DNA of 64,000 nt from DATFQI01 sp963816955 (GCA_963816955.1 CAWFME010000004.1:620001-684000), one strand, 5' to 3'. Counted from the stretch's first letter, positions 1 through 8,480 are shown. Notes: a model not told the origin generated them from the sequence alone. A program made the numbers and translations.

Positions 1-96
1 CTTGGTGTCGAGCGTGGGCTCGTCGCCGATCGAGCCGCAGCCGATCAGCACCACAAGCAAGGTGATCGCGGCCGGTGTCACGAGGCGGCGCGGCAT
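1..96 (-). CDS. Lipoprotein, N-terminal 32 residues only
   Basis: Only the start of this gene is in the window; it runs off the left edge. The 32 visible residues form a lipoprotein signal: a basic start (MPRR), a hydrophobic run and a lipobox-like LIGC followed by GS, so the protein should be lipid-anchored on the outer face of the membrane. The mature domain is outside the window, so its function cannot be named. It lies downstream of the MMPL exporter gene on the same strand and could belong to the same efflux unit, although it seems to have its own promoter. A start at the ATG at 96 is supported by a -10-like hexamer exactly 6 nt upstream. Confidence 0.7.
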   Translation of the reverse strand, partial: MPRRLVTPAAITLLVVLIGCGSIGDEPTLDTK

Positions 97-102
97 ACGA
101 AC

Positions 103-124
103 ATCGTAGTACTACGTGAGTAGT
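103..124 (-). promoter_or_regulatory. Leaderless -10 and GTAGT/ACTAC operator-like repeats
   Basis: On the minus strand the hexamer TACGAT (103-108) stands 6 nt before the ATG at 96, so the mRNA would begin at or next to the start codon. Overlapping it is a perfect 12-bp palindrome, CGTAGTACTACG (105-116), and a further GTAGT half-site at 120-124. A repressor site over a -10 box is a common arrangement. The TCGTAGT core also occurs in the arsR operator near 2794, so the ArsR protein is a candidate, which is inference. Confidence 0.45.
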
Positions 125-169
125 GGAATGAGCGGGGCCGGTCTGGTCCGGGCGGAGGAGGTGACGGTC

Positions 170-2273
170 TCATGCGTGGCCGAACCGAACGTCGGGCAGC
201 AGGCGGCCGAGCGGCGCGGGCAGCCACCATGCCCACCTGCCCGCCAGCCGCAGCGCGACCGGGACGAGCAGCAGGCGCACGAGGGCGGCGTCGAGCAGGA
301 CGGCGATGCCGAGGATCACGCCCATCTCCTTCGGCGGCAGCGGACCGCTGAGCGCGAAGGTGAAGAACACGGCCACCATCACCGCGGCTGCGGCGAAGAC
401 GACGCGGCCGGAGTGCGCGAGCCCGCCGACCATCGCCTCGCGCGGGTCCTTGGAGCGGTCCCAGTGCTCCTTGGCGGAGGACAGCAGGAAGACCGTGTAG
501 TCCATCGAGATCGCGAAGACCATCGCGAAGAAGAACACGGGCGCCCAGGCGTTCAGGAAACCCTGCGGCTCCAAGCCGAGCAGGTCCGCGAGGTGGCCCT
601 CCTGGAAGATCCACCTCGCCACGCCGAACGCGGCGCCGACGGCGAGCAGGTTCGTCACCACGCCGATCGCGGCGAGGATCGGGGCCTGCAGCGCCACCAG
701 CAGCAGGAGGAACCCGAGCGCGAGCACGACGCCGATGACCAGCGGTGTCTTGGTCGACAGCGCCTCCTCGAGATCGTGGTTCTCGGCGACCGAGCCGCCC
801 ACGAGCGCGCCCTGCGGCAGGTCCGAACGCAGCCGGTCGATGGTCGCACCGAGCGCCGGGTCCGACGGATCCTGCTTGGGCACGACCTGGACCATCACGT
901 TGTCGCCGCGGCCGGGCATCGGGGGCATGACCTGCGCGGCACCCTGGTCCTCGCGCGCGACGGCGGCGACCCGCTCCGCGTCGGCCTTGGGCGCGACGAC
1001 CTGCAGCGTGCCGGGGGCGCCGGTGCCGAACGCCTGCTGGACCTGCGTGTAGGCGATGCGCGACCCGTCGTCCTCGGGGACGACCTTGATCGAGGGCATG
1101 CCCGTCTGCAGGCCGAGCACGGGGATGCTGAGCGCGGCGAGCACCGCGAAGGCGGCGATGCCGTACGGCAGCGGCCGCCTCCACAGGCGCTCACCCCAGG
1201 CGGCGAAGCGCGGGGAGCGATGCTCGCCGGAGTGCGCCCACGGCAGCGAGACGTTGTCGATCCTCGGGCCGAGCTTGGCCAGCACGGCGGGCAGCAGGGT
1301 GAGCGTGGCCGCCAGGATGAAGACGACGGAGAGCATGATGCCCAGCGCCATCGACCGGAACGCGGGCGAGGGGACGAGCATCACCGCCGAGAGGGAGATG
1401 AGCACGGTGATCCCTGAGAACAGGACGGCCTTGCCGGCGGTGTCCATGGTCTCGGCGACGGCGTCCTCGGCAGAGAGCTTCGTGCCGAAGAAGGCGCCGC
1501 GGAAGCGGTAGACGATGAAGAGCGCGTAGTCGATGCCGAGCGCGAGCGCGAACATCAGCGCGAAGTTCATCGCCCAGATCGAGATGTCGAGGATCTGCGT
1601 GCCCAGGTACAGCGAGCCGGCCGAGGCGACCAGGCCCAGGATCGTCAGCAGCAGCGGGATTCCCGCGGCGACGAGGGACCCGAAGGCGAGCACGAGGATC
1701 GCCAGCGTGATGGGCCATGAGATCAGCTCGGACTTCATCATCGCCGTCTTGTTGGCCTCGTTGAAGTCCGACCACATGCCGGACGCGCCGGTCAGGGCCA
1801 CGCCGATGTCCTCTCCGCCCTGCAGTTCGTCCTTGAGCTCGTCGGCGGCGCGCACCATCTCGTTGGAGCTGGCGGCGGCCCCCGCCTGGACGACCGCGGT
1901 GTGGCCGTCGCGGGAGATGCTCTGCCGCGGGCGCGGCGGGACCACGTCGGTGACCCGCTCGATCGGCGGCGAGCTTTCGCTGCGCGTCCGCGACCACGGC
2001 CTTGAACTCGGGATCCTCGACCGTCTTGGTCGGCGAGTGCACGACGGCCGTCAGCGCCGACGAAGACAGGCCATCGAAGTCGCGATCGACGGTCTCGCGG
2101 ACCTTCAGCGATTCGGAGCCGGTGGCCTCCCAGCCGGCGCCCGACAGTGCATGCTCGACCTTCGGGGCGAAGAACCCGAGGCCGATCGCGATCACGAGCC
2201 AGGCGACGGCGACGAGCTTGAAGTGGGAGGCGGTGTAGCGGCCGAGACGGCCGATCGGGCCAAGGGAGCGCAT
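170..2273 (-). pseudogene. MMPL/RND-type exporter, frameshifted
   Basis: Together the two frames encode about 700 residues, the usual length of an actinobacterial MMPL protein. The N-terminal frame (from ATG 2273, preceded by GGAG) has the first membrane helix and the start of the first extracellular domain. The remainder is in another frame that opens near 1965 and ends at 170. It contains the first transmembrane bundle (ALGIDYALFIVYRFR), the second extracellular domain and the second bundle (AISMDYTVFLLSSAKE). The reading frame changes near 1965-1975, after KLAAD. A likely cause is loss of 8 bp between two GATC repeats, since restoring a D-P-R-I-E sequence would rejoin the frames; this is inference, and a sequencing error is possible. 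MMPL proteins export lipids or small molecules using the proton gradient. The ArsR gene just upstream is the likely regulator. Confidence 0.85.
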
Positions 2274-2418
2274 CGGAGTTCTCCAGTCTTCGTGGGTGGG
2301 TCGCAGGCCGAAGCGGCGCGCGAAGATCAGTGGGGTGGGGCGCCGACCGCAAAGGTGACGGCGAACAGGACGCGCTCGAGCGGCCGGCCGCGTTGCGCGG
2401 AGGGGCGGTCGTTCGCCC

Positions 2419-2775
2419 TCACGCTGCGTCGTCTGGGGGAAGGACCTGGCGCAACTGGGCGACCTGTCCGGCCATCGCTCCGCAGACCATCTCGCACAGC
2501 TCGAAGACCGAGTCGTCGGCGACGAAGCAGCGGACGCGCGTGCCGACCTTCTCGCGGGCGATCAGGCCGGACTGCGCGAGCACGCCGACGTGCTTGGACA
2601 CGTTCTGCTGCGTCGCCCCGAGTGCGAAGGTCAGCTCGTTGATCGTCATGGGGCCGTGTCGGAGCGCGTCGAGGAGACGGATGCGCATCGGCTCGCCGAT
2701 CACGCGGAAGCGCTGGGCGACCAGCTCGACGAGCGCGTCCGGGAGTGGCTGCGGCATCTCTGGCGGGGTGGCCAT
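2419..2775 (-). CDS. ArsR-family winged-helix repressor
   Basis: A 118-residue protein of usual ArsR/SmtB length. Residues about 20-85 form the winged helix, with RFRVIGEPMRIRLLDAL leading into the recognition region GATQQNVSKHVGVLAQSGL and the wing around VGTRVRCFV. The C-terminal helix carries two cysteines (ELCEMVC); the classical metal-binding CxC of ArsR or SmtB is absent, so the inducer is unknown. It is encoded upstream of the MMPL exporter on the same strand and divergent from an MFS gene, the normal position for a local efflux repressor. The start at 2775 is supported by a -10 hexamer 6 nt upstream, which gives a leaderless mRNA. Confidence 0.9.
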   Translation of the reverse strand: MATPPEMPQPLPDALVELVAQRFRVIGEPMRIRLLDALRHGPMTINELTFALGATQQNVSKHVGVLAQSGLIAREKVGTRVRCFVADDSVFELCEMVCGAMAGQVAQLRQVLPPDDAA

Positions 2776-2777
2776 TC

Positions 2778-2803
2778 CACAACTCTACCAACTCGTAGTT
2801 GTG
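2778..2803. promoter_or_regulatory. arsR promoter with nested inverted repeats
   Basis: CACAACT (2778-2784) and AGTTGTG (2797-2803) are perfect inverted repeats. Inside them CAACT (2789-2793) and AGTTG (2797-2801) form a second inverted repeat with a 3-nt spacer. The minus-strand -10 hexamer TAGAGT (2782-2787) lies within the site, 6 nt from the arsR start. This geometry fits autorepression by ArsR, and probably control of the divergent MFS gene whose start is at 2871. Confidence 0.6.
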
Positions 2804-2870
2804 TACCTTGGTGCGGTCACCGGATGCGCCGTCTGGGGCCGGCGAACGCCGTTCCGTAGCTTGTCGATCC

Positions 2871-4151
2871 ATGGGTCGCCGCGTGACGCTCGGGCTGCGT
2901 GAGAACCTCGCGCAGTTCTCGCTGCTCGTCGGGCTGAACGCGTTCGTCGGCGCGATGGTCGGTCTCGAGCGCTCGACTTTGCCGCTCATCGGCGAGACGG
3001 AGTTCGGGCTCGCCTCCAAGCTCGCGGTGCTGTCGTTCATCGTCGCCTTTGGGCTCGCGAAGGCGTTCACGAACCTCGGCGCCGGCAGCCTCGCCGACCG
3101 GTTCGGGCGCCGGCGGCTGCTGATCGCCGGCTGGGTGGTCGCCCTCCCGGTGCCGCTGTTGATCGCGCTCGCCCCCAGCTGGGGATGGATCGTGGCGGCC
3201 AACGTGCTGCTGGGCGTGAACCAGGGCCTGGCGTGGTCCATGACGGTCGTGATGAAGATCGACCTCGTCGGGCCGCGGCGCAGGGGGCTCGCGCTCGGCC
3301 TCAACGAGGCGGCCGGCTATGGCGGGCTGGCCGTGGCGGCCGGCCTCTCGGGACTCGTGGCCGGCGAGCTCGCGCCGCGGGACGTGCTCGCGAGCGCCGC
3401 CGCCGCGATCGCCGTCACCGCCCTGCTGGTCTCTGTCCTGTTCGTGCGCGACACGGCGGCGCATGTGGCCGTCGAGCAGCAGTGCCACGAGGGCGGCGGG
3501 GACCTCGCGGCGCCATCGCTGCGGATCGCGTTCGCCGACGCAAGCTGGCGCGTGCCGGCGCTGCGGGCGTGCTCACAGGCGGGCCTGGTCAACAACCTCA
3601 ACGACGCGCTGGCATGGGGCCTCGTCCCGCTCTACCTTGCCGCCCGAGGCGCCGGTCCCGGAGAGGTCGGGCTCGTCGCGGCGCTGTACCCCGGCGTGTG
3701 GGGCCTGGGGCAGATCTGGACCGGGCACTGGTCCGACCGCGTCGGGCGCAGGCTGCCGATCGTTGCGGGCATGCTGCTGCAGGCCGGCGCGCTCATCGTG
3801 CTCGCGGCTTCGGGCGGTGCCGTGGGTCTGGCCGTTGTGGCGGCGGTACTGCTCGGGATCGGGACGGCACTCGTCTATCCGACGTTGATCGCCGCGATCT
3901 CGGACGCGGTTGCGCCGGTGGCCCGTGCGTCCACCGTCGGCGTCTATCGCTTCTGGCGCGACATGGGCTACGTCGCCGGCGGACTGCTCGCGGGCGTGGT
4001 CGCAGACGTGCTCGGAACGGGCGGAGCGATCGCCGTCGTGGCGGCTCTGACCGCGGCCTCCGGGCTCTGGGTGGGTCGAGACCTTCCCGACGGGCGGTCG
4101 TCGGCCGAGCGACCCGCGCAGGGGGCGGCGAGAGCCGGGAGCGCTCGGTGA
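2871..4151 (+). CDS. MFS transporter, 12-TM type
   Basis: A 426-residue major facilitator superfamily protein with about 12 hydrophobic segments. The motif A loop appears after helix 2 (SLADRFGRRRLL) and again in the second half (HWSDRVGRRLPI), as expected from the internal duplication. The substrate is unknown; efflux is likely because the gene is divergent from an ArsR repressor and close to an MMPL exporter. I chose ATG 2871 over the upstream GTG at 2799, because the conserved protein begins there and the 24 extra residues would run through the arsR promoter. A TAGCTT hexamer (2857-2862) could serve as its -10. Confidence 0.88.
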   Translation: MGRRVTLGLRENLAQFSLLVGLNAFVGAMVGLERSTLPLIGETEFGLASKLAVLSFIVAFGLAKAFTNLGAGSLADRFGRRRLLIAGWVVALPVPLLIALAPSWGWIVAANVLLGVNQGLAWSMTVVMKIDLVGPRRRGLALGLNEAAGYGGLAVAAGLSGLVAGELAPRDVLASAAAAIAVTALLVSVLFVRDTAAHVAVEQQCHEGGGDLAAPSLRIAFADASWRVPALRACSQAGLVNNLNDALAWGLVPLYLAARGAGPGEVGLVAALYPGVWGLGQIWTGHWSDRVGRRLPIVAGMLLQAGALIVLAASGGAVGLAVVAAVLLGIGTALVYPTLIAAISDAVAPVARASTVGVYRFWRDMGYVAGGLLAGVVADVLGTGGAIAVVAALTAASGLWVGRDLPDGRSSAERPAQGAARAGSAR

Positions 4152-4193
4152 ACGGGCAGACCACTCCACCTCGTGCTGCTCGATCGGGCTAGC

Positions 4194-4241
4194 CTTCTGA
4201 TCCGCAGGTCGCTGGTTCGAATCCAGCCGGTCGTCGGGCCA
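4194..4241 (+). other. 3'-half tRNA remnant (Arg UCU-like)
   Basis: The sequence contains a perfect T arm, GCTGG (4211-4215), TTCGAAT loop, CCAGC (4223-4227), preceded by an anticodon-loop-like CTTCTGA and half stem TCCGC. No matching 5' half (D arm, 5' acceptor strand) is present upstream, so this is not a functional tRNA. Positions 4204-4225 recur at 8481-8502 with one mismatch. Such 3' tRNA ends are typical attachment-site scars of integrative elements. Confidence 0.6.
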
Positions 4242-4320
4242 TCGCGCAGAGCTGCCCGAAGCTCCCGATGCGCGCCGCGCCCGCTTGACACGGGCTGCGG
4301 ATCGAGAGAGGGTCGCTGCA

Positions 4321-5372
4321 TGAGCAGTCGCTCGCGCCGTCGTGAGGACGTCGCACCGGCCGACTCGACGCCCGCCCCCGCGGCGGACCTGGCGCCGGGG
4401 TCGCCACTGCCAGACGCGTCGCTGAGCCCCCTCGCGCTCCAGCGCGTCCAGGCGACGGCCGGGAACCAGGCGACGCTGCGCCTGCTCGCCCGGCAGGAGG
4501 GCGGCACCGCCACAACGGCCCCGCCGGCCGAGGCCCAGAAGCTGCAGGCGGACCCAACGACGCTCTCCGGCGAGCGCATCACCATCACCGATGAGCTGCT
4601 GGGGATCATGTCCGGCTCCCAGGGCGAGCCGGGCATGCTCGGCAAGCACGAGGATGCAGCCAAGTACAAGGAGGTCAAGGGCACCCCGTTCGTCGGCGGC
4701 CCCTCGCCAGACGACGTCAACCAGGGCGCCATCGGCGACTGCTACCTCCTCGCCGCGCTGGCCGCCGTGGCGAAGGCCAACCCGAAGCTGATCGAGAGCA
4801 TGATCACGGACAAGGGTGACGGAACGTACGACGTCACGCTCTACGCGGACAAGGGCTGGTTCAGCAAGGATCTCCAGCCGGTCGTGGTCAACGTCACCGG
4901 CACGTTCCCGATGGACTCCAAGGGCGACCCCCTGTACGGGCACAGCGGCGACCCGACGGAGCTCTGGGTGATGATCATCGAGAAGGCCTACGCCAAGCTC
5001 AAGGGCGGCTACAAGAAGATCGTCGGCGGGTTCGGCGGCCCGGCGATGGAGGCCATCACTGGGAAGCCGTCGATCCGCTACCCGCTCGACGACTACGACG
5101 AGACGGCGCTCGCGAGCATCTTTGAGACCCTCCTCATCGAGGGCTACGCGATCACCGCGGCCGCGGACTGGGCGTTCTTCGAGTCGACCAAGGACGCCGC
5201 GAAGAAGGACGTGGGCATGCACTTCAACCACGAGTACACGGTGGTCGGCTTCGACAAGAAGGCCAAGACCGTCGACCTGCGAAACCCGTGGGGCGAAGAG
5301 CACGTCATGGCACTCCCGCTCTCGAAGCTCAAGAAGTACTTCCGGTTCTTCGACGCCAACCAGACGAAGTGA
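4321..5372 (+). CDS. Calpain-like (C2) cysteine protease with eCIS-cargo-like leader
   Basis: A 350-residue protein. Residues about 115-345 are a papain-fold C2 calpain protease core: the nucleophile is in NQGAIGDCYLLAALAAVA (Cys141), the histidine in FNHEYTVVGFD (His304) and the asparagine in LRNPWG (Asn322), so the full triad is present. There is no signal peptide or membrane helix. The first 60 residues are Pro/Ala-rich and disordered and end in LALQRVQATAGNQATLRLL, which resembles the LQR-x-x-GN-x-A-x-x-RLL element at the start of many cargo proteins linked to extracellular contractile injection systems. That link is inference, as no injection-system structural genes are in the window. 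The next gene starts inside the stop codon (GTGA overlap), implying coupled translation. GC content matches its neighbours but the lysine content is higher than average. Confidence 0.88.
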
Positions 5373-5656
5373 GCGGGGTGCGTGAGCTGACGGAGACGAC
5401 GGTGGAGCGGCTAGGCGGCGTCCGCGTCGGCATCGGCAACGTCTACGACGACGAGTACGAGCTGCCGGACCGGACAACGGCGCACGGCCCCTGCGCGCAC
5501 CTCGTCGAGTTGCGCGGCCAAGACCCCAACCCCGCGCACGTGGTCGGCCGCGGCTCGGTGTTCGCGGTCGGCGACGCCCGTTTCGAGGTGCTCGAGGTCG
5601 TGCCCCGGGGAGGCGGCGAAGGGTCGCTCACCGTGCGGGAGCTCGCGGGGTCCTGA
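5369..5656 (+). CDS. Small protein translationally coupled to the calpain protease
   Basis: A 95-residue protein starting at GTG 5369, which overlaps the TGA of the protease gene. I do not recognise the family. The sequence looks like a small, mostly beta, acidic domain (VRVGIGNVYDDEYEL, then HVVGRGSVFAVGDARFEVLEV) without membrane segments or cysteine clusters. The stop-start overlap means it is made in step with the protease, as expected of an inhibitor, immunity protein or dedicated chaperone; this is inference from position only. Its 3' end overlaps the convergent small membrane gene by 29 bp. Confidence 0.65.
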   Translation: MSGVRELTETTVERLGGVRVGIGNVYDDEYELPDRTTAHGPCAHLVELRGQDPNPAHVVGRGSVFAVGDARFEVLEVVPRGGGEGSLTVRELAGS

Positions 5657-5981
5657 GCACGGCGTGGGCCAGAGATTGGCGACGGGCCCGGCGTCGCAAG
5701 ACGAAGCGGGTGAACAAGACGGGCGGCGCGGCAAGCGCAGCGAGGATGATCGCCGGCACGGCGGCAACCGCGAGCAGCAGCACGGCGGGCAGGACGAGGA
5801 ACAAGATGATCCCCGGTACGGCGGTGAGCCACAGCGGCAACAGCACGATGGCGAGCCCGGCGCTCAGGTCGAGGACCTCCCCGGCCATCGCGAGGAGGCT
5901 CGGGCTGTCGCCCTGTACCGTGGCGTGGCGCGGCTGGTCGGGGGCTTGGCGGGCGGTGGGAGCTGACTGCACGGTTCGCAC
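5628..5981 (-). CDS. Small membrane protein, two hydrophobic segments
   Basis: A 117-residue protein with a polar N-terminus (about 40 residues), then two closely spaced hydrophobic segments (about residues 42-62 and 64-92) and a very basic tail (RFVLRRRARRQ). It resembles hydrophobic small proteins often found near transport genes, but I do not recognise a family. It is transcribed in the same direction as the DHA2 exporter upstream and begins 28 bp after that gene ends, so it probably shares its transcript. The basic tail predicts a cytoplasmic C-terminus. Confidence 0.55.
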   Translation of the reverse strand: MRTVQSAPTARQAPDQPRHATVQGDSPSLLAMAGEVLDLSAGLAIVLLPLWLTAVPGIILFLVLPAVLLLAVAAVPAIILAALAAPPVLFTRFVLRRRARRQSLAHAVLRTPRAPAR

Positions 5982-6009
5982 TCCTTCGTGGTCGGTTCTT
6001 GCTTGCGAG

Positions 6010-7488
6010 CTAGGCCCGCGCCGGCGCGGGTTCCGGCGCGCGGTGCGACATCTCGGGTCGCGCGTCCGACCGCAGGAGGGCTCCGCAGACCAGCGCGCCG
6101 AGGGCGAAGAGCCCGGCGGCCCACCAGAACGCGGTGACGTAGCCCTCGACGGCGGCCTGCCCGAGCACGCCAGGCGACGGCGCGCGCGCCGCGAGGAAGT
6201 CGCCCGAGGCGGCGACGGCGAGCGTGCTCAGCAGCGCGGTACCGATCGAGCCGCCCACCTGCTGTGAGGTGTTGACCATGGCCGACGCGACGCCGCTGTC
6301 GCCGGCCGGGACGCCGAACGTGGCGGTCGCGAAGGACGGGCCAAACGTGAGGCCGAGGCCGATGCCGATGAGGATCAGCGACGGAAGGACGTGCGACGCG
6401 TAGCCGGTTTCGACGCCGATCCTCGTGAGCAGGACCATGCCGAAGGCGGCGGTCGCCATGCCCGCGGGGACGAGCGGCCGCGGCCCGGTGCGCGGCAGGA
6501 CGCGGGTCGTGACGACCACCACGGTCGGAGCGATCGAGAAGCTCAGCGGCAGGAACGCCAGGCCCGTCTCGAGCGCGTTCATGCCCTTCGTGTTCTGCAG
6601 ATAGAAGGTCAGGAACAGGAAGACACCGAAGATGCCTGCGCTGGACGTCCCGATCGCCAGGAACGAGGCGCCGCGGTTGCGGTCGGCGACGATCCGCAGC
6701 GGCAGCAGGGGGTGTTCGACGCGACGCTGGAGTGCGACGAACGCGAAGAGAAGGACGCCGCCGGCGATCAGCGATGCGACGGTCACGGCATCTCCCCAGC
6801 CATCGGATTCACCGCGCGTGAGGCCGAAGACGAGCGCAAGCAAGCCGGCCGATGCCGTGAGGACGCCGGGCAGGTCGAGGCGCGGCCGGGTCGGCGCCGG
6901 CACGTGACGCAGCAGGCGCGTCCCACCGAGCGCGGCGGGAAGCGCGAACGCGATCGAGACGTACAGGCACCAGCGCCAGTCCAGCGCCTCCGTCAGCGCG
7001 CCACCGAGCAGCAGCCCGATCGCGCCGCCCATGCCGGCGATCCCGGCGTAGATGCCGAACGCCTTGCCGCGCTCGGCCGGGTCAGTGAACGTCGTGGCCA
7101 GCAGCGAGAGCGCGGAGGGCGCGAGCAGCGCGCCGAAGACACCTTGCAGCGCGCGCGCCCCGACGAGCAGCTCGAAGCTCTGCGCGGCCCCGCCGAGCGC
7201 GGACGCGCCGGCGAAGCCGAGCAGGCCGCCGATGAAGGTCCATTTACGGCCGAACAGGTCGGCGATGCGGCCGCCGAGCAGCAGCAGGCTGCCGAACGGG
7301 AGGGCGTAGGCGGTGATCACCCACTGCCGGTCCTCGTCGGAGAAGCCGAGGTCCCGCTGGGCCGAGGGCAGGGCGATGTTGACTACCGTCACGTCGAGGA
7401 CGACCATCAGCTGGGCGATCCCGATCACCACGAGGATCAGCCAGCGCCGGTCGCGGTCCCGGGCCGCGGTAAGGGTCGGTTGGGTCAC
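6010..7488 (-). CDS. DHA2-family (14-TM) MFS drug exporter
   Basis: A 492-residue protein of the EmrB/QacA (DHA2) type, with about 14 hydrophobic segments. The DHA2 signature in helix 1 is clear (LDVTVVNIALPSAQRDLGFS), followed by motif A (GRIADLFGRKWTF) and motif C-like sequence in helix 5. Such proteins are proton-driven exporters of drugs and toxic amphiphiles. The start is taken as GTG 7488 because GAAGGAGA lies 6 nt before it and conserved sequence begins soon after; longer starts run into the divergent promoter region. It is divergent from an ECF sigma factor, and an ECF41-like promoter motif (7536-7562) points at it. Confidence 0.9.
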   Translation of the reverse strand: MTQPTLTAARDRDRRWLILVVIGIAQLMVVLDVTVVNIALPSAQRDLGFSDEDRQWVITAYALPFGSLLLLGGRIADLFGRKWTFIGGLLGFAGASALGGAAQSFELLVGARALQGVFGALLAPSALSLLATTFTDPAERGKAFGIYAGIAGMGGAIGLLLGGALTEALDWRWCLYVSIAFALPAALGGTRLLRHVPAPTRPRLDLPGVLTASAGLLALVFGLTRGESDGWGDAVTVASLIAGGVLLFAFVALQRRVEHPLLPLRIVADRNRGASFLAIGTSSAGIFGVFLFLTFYLQNTKGMNALETGLAFLPLSFSIAPTVVVVTTRVLPRTGPRPLVPAGMATAAFGMVLLTRIGVETGYASHVLPSLILIGIGLGLTFGPSFATATFGVPAGDSGVASAMVNTSQQVGGSIGTALLSTLAVAASGDFLAARAPSPGVLGQAAVEGYVTAFWWAAGLFALGALVCGALLRSDARPEMSHRAPEPAPARA

Positions 7489-7500
7489 GTCGTCTCCTTC

Positions 7501-7527
7501 GGTCACATGGACGGCGTTTCGCTCGTC
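7501..7527 (+). promoter_or_regulatory. ECF41-type promoter facing the sigma factor gene
   Basis: GGTCACA (7501-7507), 16 nt, CGTC (7524-7527). The known ECF41 promoter consensus is TGTCACA with CGTC about 16 nt downstream. The motif reads towards the sigma factor gene starting at 7564, leaving about 30 nt of leader, which implies autoregulation. Confidence 0.65.
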
Positions 7528-7535
7528 AACCCCGA

Positions 7536-7562
7536 GACGGACCGCGGCGAGAGGATGTGACC
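7536..7562 (-). promoter_or_regulatory. ECF41-type promoter facing the DHA2 exporter gene
   Basis: On the minus strand GGTCACA (7562-7556), 16 nt, CGTC (7539-7536): the same motif and spacing as the one at 7501-7527 on the other strand. It points at the exporter starting at 7488. Two identical motifs in a 75-bp divergent spacer are unlikely by chance, so the exporter is the probable target of the adjacent sigma factor. Confidence 0.7.
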
Positions 7563-7563
7563 G

Positions 7564-8448
7564 ATGGACGAGAACGAGTGGCTGGCGGACCGGTTCGAGG
7601 CGAACCGGACGCACCTGCGCGCAGTGGCCTACCGGATGCTCGGCTCCGTGAGCGAGGCCGATGACGCCGTCCAGGAGGCGTGGCTGCGACTGAGCCGCTC
7701 ACAAACGGGCGACATCAGGGACCTGCGCGCGTGGCTGACGACGGTCGTGGGTCGCGTGTCGCTCGACATGCTGCGCTCGCGCGCCTCGCGGCGCGAAGAA
7801 CCCTTCGCCCCGCACCTTCCGGAGCCGGTGGTGAGCGGCGCCGGCGGACTCGACCCGGAGCACGAGGCCCTGCTGGCCGATTCGGTCGGGCTCGCACTGC
7901 TCGTCGTACTCGAGACACTGTCTCCCGCGGAGCGGCTCGCGCTCGTCCTGCACGACATGTTCGGCGTGCCGTTCGAGCACATCGCGCCGATCGTGGAGCG
8001 CTCGCCGACGGCGACGCGCAAGCTCGCCAGCCGCGCGCGGAGCCGGGTCCGTGGGGCGGCGCCCGTCCCGGATCCCGACCACGCGGTTCAGCGGCACGTG
8101 GTCGACGCCTTCCTCGCGGCCGCGCGCGAGGGCGATTTCGACGCCCTGGTGGCGGTGCTCGACCCGGACGTCGTCCTGCGCGTAGACCGCGGCACCACGC
8201 GTCCCGGCGCCTCCTTCGTGCTGCGTGGCGTCGACGCCGTCATAGAACAGGCGCACAGGGGCGGCCGGCTCGCCAGGTTCGCCCGACCCGCGCTGGTCAA
8301 CGGCTCCGCGGGGTTCGTCTTCGCCCCGGGCGGACGGCCGATCGCGGTCGTCGGCTTCACGGTCACCCAAGGCCGGATCGTCGCGATCGACGTGCTCGCC
8401 GATCGCGCCCGCGTGCGGCAGCTCGACATCCCCCTGCCCGACGACTGA
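7564..8448 (+). CDS. ECF sigma factor, ECF41/SigJ type with SnoaL-like C-terminal domain
   Basis: A 294-residue protein. Region 2 lies at about residues 8-75 (RAVAYRMLGSVSEADDAVQEAWLRL) and region 4 at about 105-165 (LSPAERLALVLHDMFGVPFEHIAPIV). A C-terminal SnoaL/NTF2-like domain follows (about 175-290), the hallmark of ECF41/SigJ, where it acts as a built-in regulator instead of an anti-sigma factor. The linker contains PHLPEPV, close to the WLPEP element of the group. The DGGGK-like element usual in the C-terminal domain reads VDRGTT here. ECF41 genes normally sit beside carboxymuconolactone decarboxylase-type or oxidoreductase genes; here the neighbour is an exporter. Confidence 0.9.
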   Translation: MDENEWLADRFEANRTHLRAVAYRMLGSVSEADDAVQEAWLRLSRSQTGDIRDLRAWLTTVVGRVSLDMLRSRASRREEPFAPHLPEPVVSGAGGLDPEHEALLADSVGLALLVVLETLSPAERLALVLHDMFGVPFEHIAPIVERSPTATRKLASRARSRVRGAAPVPDPDHAVQRHVVDAFLAAAREGDFDALVAVLDPDVVLRVDRGTTRPGASFVLRGVDAVIEQAHRGGRLARFARPALVNGSAGFVFAPGGRPIAVVGFTVTQGRIVAIDVLADRARVRQLDIPLPDD

Positions 8449-8480
8449 CGGACAGGCCGCGATATGGGTCACGTCCATCG

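Noticed and set aside
4194..4241. A functional tRNA-Arg
   Set aside because: Only the anticodon-loop 3' side and T arm fit; the D arm and both acceptor strands cannot be formed, so it is recorded as a remnant.
3573..5477. Long antisense open frame over the protease gene, including a GFEPATCGS-like peptide
   Set aside because: That peptide is the well-known reverse translation of a tRNA T arm; the rest is the antisense of a clear protease gene, as is usual in GC-rich DNA.
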